A stretch of DNA of 64,000 bases from assembly GCF_017348915.1 (NCBI RefSeq), contig NZ_CP071383.1:1178001-1242000 (forward strand), read 5' to 3'. Shown here in pieces: positions 58,913 to 64,000 of this stretch. The notes beneath the pieces are model-generated. The model saw only the letters and a list, made by a program, of their open reading frames with translations, was not told where the DNA came from and did not search any database. Made by a program: the position numbers and the translations under genes. Position 1 is the stretch's first letter. Every line of letters begins with the position of its first letter. Origin of the DNA: Leclercia pneumoniae (GTDB taxonomy: Bacteria; Pseudomonadota; Gammaproteobacteria; Enterobacterales; Enterobacteriaceae).

Positions 58913-59455
58913 ATGAAAACAATCGAAGTTGATGACGAGCTCTATCACTATATTGCCAGCCAGACCCGGCATATCGGCGAGAGCGCGTCCGACATTTTAC
59001 GGCGCATGCTGAAAGTTTCTAATGCCACCCTGTCTGCCGCTCCGGCCACCAAAGAAGTGCGCCTGCCTTCTGCGCCTGCGCAAGAAAAGCCGAATACCCC
59101 GGCAAAAGACAGAGTGCGCGCGATGCGCGAGCTCCTGCTCTCGGACGAATACGCGGAACAAAAGAAAGCCGTCAACCGCTTTATGCTGGTGCTGTCTACA
59201 CTGTATTCACTGGATAACAAGGCATTCGCTGACGCAACAGAATCTCTGCATGGCCGCACCCGCGTCTACTTCGCGGGCGACGAGCAGACCCTGTTGCAGA
59301 ATGGCAATCAAACTAAGCCCAAACATGTTCCTGGTACGCCGTACTGGGTCATCACCAATACCAACACGGGACGCAAGCGCAGCATGATCGAACATATCAT
59401 GCAGTCCATGCAGTTCCCGGCGGAATTGACTGATAAGGTTTGCGGTACAATCTAA
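58913..59455 (+). CDS. seqA: Negative modulator of replication initiation SeqA
   Basis: The 180-residue protein binds hemimethylated GATC and sequesters oriC. The N-terminal multimerisation segment (MKTIEVDDELYHYIASQT), a variable linker with several Ala/Pro residues, and the C-terminal DNA-binding domain (RTRVYFAGDEQTLL, GNQTKPKHVPGTPYWVITNTNTG in parts) are present. The start is the ATG before KTIEVDDEL. pgm follows after 24 bases, so they are cotranscribed. Confidence 0.97.
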   Translation: MKTIEVDDELYHYIASQTRHIGESASDILRRMLKVSNATLSAAPATKEVRLPSAPAQEKPNTPAKDRVRAMRELLLSDEYAEQKKAVNRFMLVLSTLYSLDNKAFADATESLHGRTRVYFAGDEQTLLQNGNQTKPKHVPGTPYWVITNTNTGRKRSMIEHIMQSMQFPAELTDKVCGTI

Positions 59456-59479
59456 CCCTTGCATTGGAAGGATCAGGCA

Positions 59480-61120
59480 ATGGCAAATCACACTCGTGCG
59501 GGTCAGCCTGCACAACAAAGCGATTTGATTAACGTCGCTCAACTGACATCTCAGTACTATGTGCTGAAGCCTCAGGTGGGCAACGCAGAACACGCAGTGA
59601 AGTTTGGTACGTCTGGTCACCGCGGCAGCGCGGCGCGCCACAGTTTTAACGAACCACACATTCTGGCCATTGCCCAGGCCATCGCGGAAGAGCGCGCCAA
59701 AAATGGTGTAACCGGTCCATGCTACGTGGGTAAAGACACCCATGCGCTCTCTGAGCCCGCATTTATCTCCGTGCTGGAGGTGCTGGCTGCCAACGGCGTA
59801 GACGTGATCGTGCAGGAAAATAACGGCTATACGCCGACCCCTGCCGTCTCCAACGCCATTCTGGTGCATAACAAAAAGGGCGGGGCGCAGGCCGATGGTA
59901 TCGTCATCACCCCGTCGCATAACCCGCCGGAAGATGGCGGTATCAAATATAACCCACCTAATGGTGGCCCGGCTGACACCAACGTCACCAAAGTGGTGGA
60001 AGATCGTGCTAACGCGCTGCTGGCCGATGGTCTGAAAGGCGTGAAGCGTATCTCTCTGGACGCGGCGATGGCCTCTGGCCACGTGAAAGAGCAGGATCTG
60101 GTGCAACCCTTCGTTGAAGGGCTGGCGGATATCCTCGATATGGCGGCTATCCAGAAAGCGGGCCTGAAGCTGGGCGTCGATCCGCTCGGCGGCTCCGGTA
60201 TTGAATACTGGAAACGTATCGCCGAGTTTTACAAGCTGGATCTGACCCTGGTTAACGATCAGGTCGATCAAACCTTCCGCTTTATGCACCTGGATAAAGA
60301 CGGCGCAATCCGTATGGACTGCTCATCGGAGTGTGCGATGGCGGGGCTGCTGGCGCTGCGCGACAAGTTCGCTCTGGCCTTCGCTAACGACCCGGATTAT
60401 GACCGCCACGGCATCGTCACCCCGGCTGGGCTGATGAATCCGAACCACTACCTGGCGGTGGCGATTAACTACCTGTTCCAGCACCGTCCACAGTGGGGCA
60501 AAGAGGTCGCCGTTGGTAAGACGCTGGTCTCCTCCGCCATGATCGACCGGGTGGTGAACGACCTCGGCCGCAACCTGGTCGAAGTTCCGGTAGGCTTCAA
60601 ATGGTTCGTGGATGGTCTGCATGACGGTAGCTTCGGCTTCGGTGGCGAAGAGAGCGCAGGGGCCTCTTTCCTGCGTTTCGATGGCACCCCGTGGTCGACC
60701 GATAAAGACGGCATCATCATGTGCCTGCTGGCTGCCGAAATTACCGCGGTTACCGGTAAAAACCCGCAGGAGCACTATAACGAACTGGCGGCACGCTTTG
60801 GCGCACCGAGCTATAACCGCATCCAGGCGAGCGCAACCTCTGCCCAGAAAGCGGCGCTCTCTAAACTCTCTCCGGAGCAGGTGAGCGCAGATACCCTGGC
60901 GGGTGACCCGATCACCGCCCGTCTGACTGCGGCCCCGGGCAACGGCGCCTCTATTGGCGGCCTGAAGGTGATGACGGAAAACGGCTGGTTCGCGGCGCGT
61001 CCGTCCGGCACGGAAGATGCGTATAAAATTTACTGCGAAAGCTTCCTCGGCGACGAACACCGTAAGCTGATTGAGAAAGAAGCGGTAGAGATCGTGAGCG
61101 AAGTGCTGAAAAACGCCTGA
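59480..61120 (+). CDS. pgm: Phosphoglucomutase
   Basis: The 546-residue alpha-phosphohexomutase interconverts glucose-1-P and glucose-6-P for galactose use, UDP-glucose and glycogen. The phosphoserine loop [11 protein letters not shown], the metal site DPDYDRHG, the sugar loop [10 protein letters not shown] and the phosphate loop [10 protein letters not shown] are intact. Length equals E. coli Pgm. It follows seqA; in E. coli potE-speF follow, and here kdpE does. Confidence 0.98.
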   Translation: MANHTRAGQPAQQSDLINVAQLTSQYYVLKPQVGNAEHAVKFGTSGHRGSAARHSFNEPHILAIAQAIAEERAKNGVTGPCYVGKDTHALSEPAFISVLEVLAANGVDVIVQENNGYTPTPAVSNAILVHNKKGGAQADGIVITPSHNPPEDGGIKYNPPNGGPADTNVTKVVEDRANALLADGLKGVKRISLDAAMASGHVKEQDLVQPFVEGLADILDMAAIQKAGLKLGVDPLGGSGIEYWKRIAEFYKLDLTLVNDQVDQTFRFMHLDKDGAIRMDCSSECAMAGLLALRDKFALAFANDPDYDRHGIVTPAGLMNPNHYLAVAINYLFQHRPQWGKEVAVGKTLVSSAMIDRVVNDLGRNLVEVPVGFKWFVDGLHDGSFGFGGEESAGASFLRFDGTPWSTDKDGIIMCLLAAEITAVTGKNPQEHYNELAARFGAPSYNRIQASATSAQKAALSKLSPEQVSADTLAGDPITARLTAAPGNGASIGGLKVMTENGWFAARPSGTEDAYKIYCESFLGDEHRKLIEKEAVEIVSEVLKNA

Positions 61121-61140
61121 TAGCGGAAGGCGGAAAACAT

Positions 61141-61173
61141 ACCCGGTAGGCGGTCGCGCCACCGGGTTTTTTT
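61141..61173 (+). terminator. pgm terminator (REP-like)
   Basis: ACCCGGT with ACCGGGT arms around GGCGGTCGCGCC, then seven T. The sequence resembles enterobacterial REP elements co-opted as terminator. Confidence 0.8.
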
Positions 61174-61184
61174 ATGGCCTGCGA

Positions 61185-61862
61185 TCAGAGCAAAAAGCGA
61201 TACCCGACCCCGGTTTCAGTTAACAGATGGCGCGGGCGCGCGGGATCGGCTTCCAGCTTCTGGCGCAAGTGGCCCATATAAATGCGCAGGTAGTGGCTGT
61301 GCTCTACCGCGTTCGGCCCCCAGACCTGATTCAGCAGCTGGCGCTGGGTCAGCACCTTGCCATGATTGTTAAGCAGTATCGCCAGCAGGCGAAATTCAAT
61401 AGGGGTGAGGTGGATCTCCTCTACGCCACGCACAATACGGCGCGCCGCCAGATCAACGGTGATATCCGAGAAGCGATAAACGGGATCTGGAGAGGCCGTA
61501 CTCCCATGACGACGCAGCGCCACACGCAGGCGCGCCTGCAGTTCGCCAATGCCGAACGGCTTGCTGAGATAATCGTCTGCACCGGCATCCAGCGCGGCAA
61601 TCTTGTCATCCTCTTCTACCCGCGCCGACAAGACGATAATCGGCATCTGGCTCCACTGGCGCACGTCGCGAATAAAATCCAGACCGTCGCCATCCGGCAG
61701 GCCGAGATCGAGGATCACCAGATCGGGTTTGCGCGTCGCCGCTTCCAGCAGACCGCGCTGCAGTGTTCCCGCTTCGTAGACGCGCAGACCGTCGGCTTCC
61801 AGAGCGGTGCGCAGAAAGCGGCTGATAGCCAGTTCGTCTTCGATTATCAGGACGTTAATCAC
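61185..61862 (-). CDS. kdpE: Response regulator KdpE
   Basis: The 225-residue OmpR-type regulator has a receiver domain with phospho-Asp52 (VILDLGLPDGDG), Lys in DYLSKPFG, and a winged-helix DNA-binding domain (LTPIEFRLLAILLNNHGKVL). It activates kdpFABC at low potassium or high osmolarity. Its start overlaps the kdpD stop by four bases (ATGA). It converges with pgm. Confidence 0.97.
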   Translation of the reverse strand: MINVLIIEDELAISRFLRTALEADGLRVYEAGTLQRGLLEAATRKPDLVILDLGLPDGDGLDFIRDVRQWSQMPIIVLSARVEEDDKIAALDAGADDYLSKPFGIGELQARLRVALRRHGSTASPDPVYRFSDITVDLAARRIVRGVEEIHLTPIEFRLLAILLNNHGKVLTQRQLLNQVWGPNAVEHSHYLRIYMGHLRQKLEADPARPRHLLTETGVGYRFLL

Positions 61863-64000
61863 ATATCCTCGGGTAAGTCATTGAGTTCAGGGGGCGGTTC
61901 GAGCGGGAGTGTAACACAAAAACGGGCCCCTCCCTCGGGGCGGTTTTGCGCCGTAATTGTCCCGCCATGCACCTCGACTATCGCCTGGCAGATAGCCAGC
62001 CCCAGCCCGACGCCAGGAATGGCCGACTCTTTGTTCCCGCGAGCAAACTTATCAAAGATAGCGCGCTCTTGCCCGTCAGGAATGCCCGGTCCGTTATCCC
62101 ACACCGTCAGCGTAAACCGGTTTTCGGCTGTCCGGGCCTGAATACCGATATCGGCTTTCGGGCCGGCATATTTCACCGCATTCTCCAGCAGATTGATGAG
62201 GACCCGTTCAAACAGCGGGCCATCGACGTGGATCAGCGCCAGGGGCTCAGGCAGATCCAGCGCGATATGCCGCCCACCCGAGCCCGGCTCCAGCGTTTTC
62301 AGGGCGCTGCCGACTACCTCTTCCAGCGTCAGCCACTCTTTTTTCAGGTTAAAGCCGCCAGACTGGATGCGCGCCATATCCAGCAGATTGTTGACCAGTC
62401 GGGTGGTATTCAGGACATGCTGGCGGATCTCACTGGCCTGCGTAGCATGCGGCGACCCCTCAGCCGCCAGGTCGAGGGTCAGAATTTCTGACTGGCCAAA
62501 CAGCACCGTCAGCGGCGTGCGGAGATCGTGCGACAGGGCGGCGAGCAGTGAATTACGAATACTCTCCCGCTCGCTGGCAAGCCTTGCCTGCTCTTCGCTG
62601 GTGGTGAGTGCCAGCCGTTCCAGCGCACTGGCGACCAGCAGGGTAAAGGTTTCCAGTAGCCGTTGCTGCTCGGGGATCATCAGCTGGCGCAGATTTGTCG
62701 GCTCAACAATGGCCAGCCCCTGAATATTGGCTGCGCTGCGTAATGGTAAAATTTGATACGGCACGCCGGGCAGGGTATCCGTGCCGGCACCCGCCGGTAA
62801 GCCTTTATCAAAGCTCCAGCGCGCTATCGCCTCGTCCCAGGGCGTCATGCCGGTGGCGGGGGTGAGCGGGCCGAGCTTGCCTTCGGCGTCCGGCAGCAGA
62901 ATCAGGCTGTGGGCATGAAAGGTGGAGTGAATAAATTGCTGGCTGGTCTGGACGATCTCCAGCGGGGTGCGGCCCACTGCCAGCGCTTTCGACATCTCAT
63001 ACAGGTGGCGGGTGCGCTGTTCACGATAGCGGGCAATCCGCGCCTGGTAGCGTACTCCGGCGGTGAGGTTACCGATGAGCAATCCCACGGCGAGCATTAC
63101 CGCGAAGGTGAGCACATACTGCACGTCTGAAACCGCCAGCGTGCCGCGTGGCGCAATAAAGAACAGGTCAAAGCTGATGACATTAATCACCGTCGCCAGG
63201 ACCGACGGCCAGCGCCCGAAAAACAGCGCCACCACCACGACTCCCAGCAGATAGATCATGACCAGGTTGGCCGCATCAAAACCGGGCAGCCATTGACTGG
63301 TGATAAAGGTAATGAGGGCGCAAAGCAGCACAGCCACCAGACAACCGCGCAGCTGGATGCGCCACTTCTCGTTAAAAGTGCGATTATCGGGCGTTTTGAC
63401 CAGTAGCGGGGCAGGGGTATCATCCAGCGCCACCACCACCAGATCCAGCTCCGGTGCGCGCTGGGCCAGCTTGTCGGCGAAGCTGCTGCGATCGAACCAG
63501 CGACGGCGATTGCGACGTCCGAGCACGATTTTGCCGAGGTTATGTTCCCGGGCATAGCGCACAATGGCCTTATCTTCCGCCGGGTCGGTGAGCGTGGCGG
63601 TCTCGGCCCCGAGCTCCTGGGCCAGGTGCAAGGCACTGAGAATGGCGCGCCGTTGCTGCTCCGGCAGGCGATGTAGCTGCGGGGTTTCGACGTAGACCGC
63701 GTGCCAGACGCTGCCAAGCTTCGCCGCCAGTCGCGCGGCGGTACGTACCAGCTTCTCATTACCCCGGCTATGCCCAATGCACAGCAGGATGGCGTCGCGG
63801 GTGTGCCAGACCTTCTCTTCTCCCTGGCGGTCGCGCCAGGCTCGCATCTGATCGTCCACCCTGTCGGCGGTGCGACGCAGCGCCAGTTCGCGCAGGGCGA
63901 TAAGATTACCTTTACGGAAGAAATGTTCGATGGCGCGCTCGGCCTGGCCGGCAATATAGACTTTGCCCTCATGCAGGCGCTGACGCAGATCGTCCGGCGG
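61859..64000 (-). CDS. kdpD: Potassium sensor histidine kinase KdpD (partial, runs off right edge)
   Basis: The visible 713 residues lack the N-terminal part of the roughly 895-residue kinase. The frame is open from the window edge through 47 codons (KVYIAGQAERAIEHFF) into a Usp-like domain (CIGHSRGNEKLVRTAARLA), four membrane helices (LVAVLLCALITFIT onward), a GAF-like domain, the phospho-acceptor His in SHDLRTPLTVLFG and the ATPase boxes NLLENAVKYAG, DNGPGIP and GVGLGLAI. A GTG at 63859 is internal, not the start. It senses potassium and turgor and phosphorylates KdpE. Confidence 0.97.
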   Translation of the reverse strand, partial: PPDDLRQRLHEGKVYIAGQAERAIEHFFRKGNLIALRELALRRTADRVDDQMRAWRDRQGEEKVWHTRDAILLCIGHSRGNEKLVRTAARLAAKLGSVWHAVYVETPQLHRLPEQQRRAILSALHLAQELGAETATLTDPAEDKAIVRYAREHNLGKIVLGRRNRRRWFDRSSFADKLAQRAPELDLVVVALDDTPAPLLVKTPDNRTFNEKWRIQLRGCLVAVLLCALITFITSQWLPGFDAANLVMIYLLGVVVVALFFGRWPSVLATVINVISFDLFFIAPRGTLAVSDVQYVLTFAVMLAVGLLIGNLTAGVRYQARIARYREQRTRHLYEMSKALAVGRTPLEIVQTSQQFIHSTFHAHSLILLPDAEGKLGPLTPATGMTPWDEAIARWSFDKGLPAGAGTDTLPGVPYQILPLRSAANIQGLAIVEPTNLRQLMIPEQQRLLETFTLLVASALERLALTTSEEQARLASERESIRNSLLAALSHDLRTPLTVLFGQSEILTLDLAAEGSPHATQASEIRQHVLNTTRLVNNLLDMARIQSGGFNLKKEWLTLEEVVGSALKTLEPGSGGRHIALDLPEPLALIHVDGPLFERVLINLLENAVKYAGPKADIGIQARTAENRFTLTVWDNGPGIPDGQERAIFDKFARGNKESAIPGVGLGLAICQAIVEVHGGTITAQNRPEGGARFCVTLPLEPPPELNDLPEDM

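Noticed and set aside
59207..60289. 360-codon antisense frame across seqA-pgm
   Set aside because: Covers parts of two well-supported genes on the other strand; composition is that of a shadow frame.
63859..63859. GTG as the kdpD start
   Set aside because: The frame stays open for 47 codons to the window edge and those codons match KdpD, so the gene continues outside the window.

Overview
This window is chromosomal core sequence from a gamma-proteobacterium of the family Enterobacteriaceae. Gene order and protein sequences closely follow the E. coli 13.5-15.5 min region (ybdL to kdpD), but the divergences from E. coli proteins and the missing E. coli-specific blocks point to the Enterobacter/Lelliottia/Leclercia group (inference; the genus cannot be fixed without a search). 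There is no prophage, CRISPR array, plasmid gene or resistance island. The only mobile element is one complete IS1.

Layout. 0.1-9.7 kb: ybdL, then the LysR gene ybdO cut by IS1 with a 9-bp target duplication, then redox and stress genes dsbG / ahpC-ahpF (divergent), uspG, rnk, an FMN-binding flavin-reductase-like gene and rna (RNase I). 9.8-14.6 kb: dcuC, pagP, cspE, crcB, an intact ybeM and tatE. 14.7-31 kb: a long minus-strand run for lipoate synthesis (lipA, lipB, with ybeF and ybeD), wall elongation (dacA, rlpA, mrdB, mrdA), ribosome maturation (rlmH, rsfS), NAD synthesis (nadD), DNA polymerase III delta (holA), LPS assembly (lptE) and leuS; then ybeL and an orphan POTRA-domain protein that looks like a remnant of a two-partner-secretion transporter. 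31-41.3 kb: rihA, the glutamate/aspartate ABC transporter gltIJKL with the SroC small RNA between gltI and gltJ, then lnt-corC-ybeY-ybeZ and miaB. 41.4-45.3 kb: ubiF, a seven-gene tRNA operon (Met, Leu, 4 Gln, Met) and asnB. 45.6-56 kb: the amino-sugar regulon nagBACD divergent from nagE, then glnS and the chitoporin operon chiPQ, with NagC boxes, CRP sites and a ChiX pairing site visible. 56-64 kb: fur with its upstream ORF uof, fldA, ybfE, ybfF, seqA, pgm and the sensor-regulator pair kdpE/kdpD (kdpD runs off the right edge).

Compared with E. coli K-12, several blocks are absent at their usual sites: ybdMN, the citrate-fermentation cluster between rna and dcuC, the hscC/djlB/Sel1-repeat cluster between ybeL and rihA, and speF-potE between pgm and kdpE. 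The orphan POTRA gene sits exactly at the hscC-cluster site.

The signals most worth a second look are non-coding or very small: a run of three hairpins ending in a strong terminator upstream of ahpC; a 25-codon leader ORF whose stop codon lies on the base of a terminator ahead of rnk; two unassigned single-span membrane micro-ORFs (29 and 28 codons); the orphan POTRA protein; and terminator-like hairpins in the chiP leader. I did not find a clearly new multi-gene system; most of the window is ordinary housekeeping sequence.
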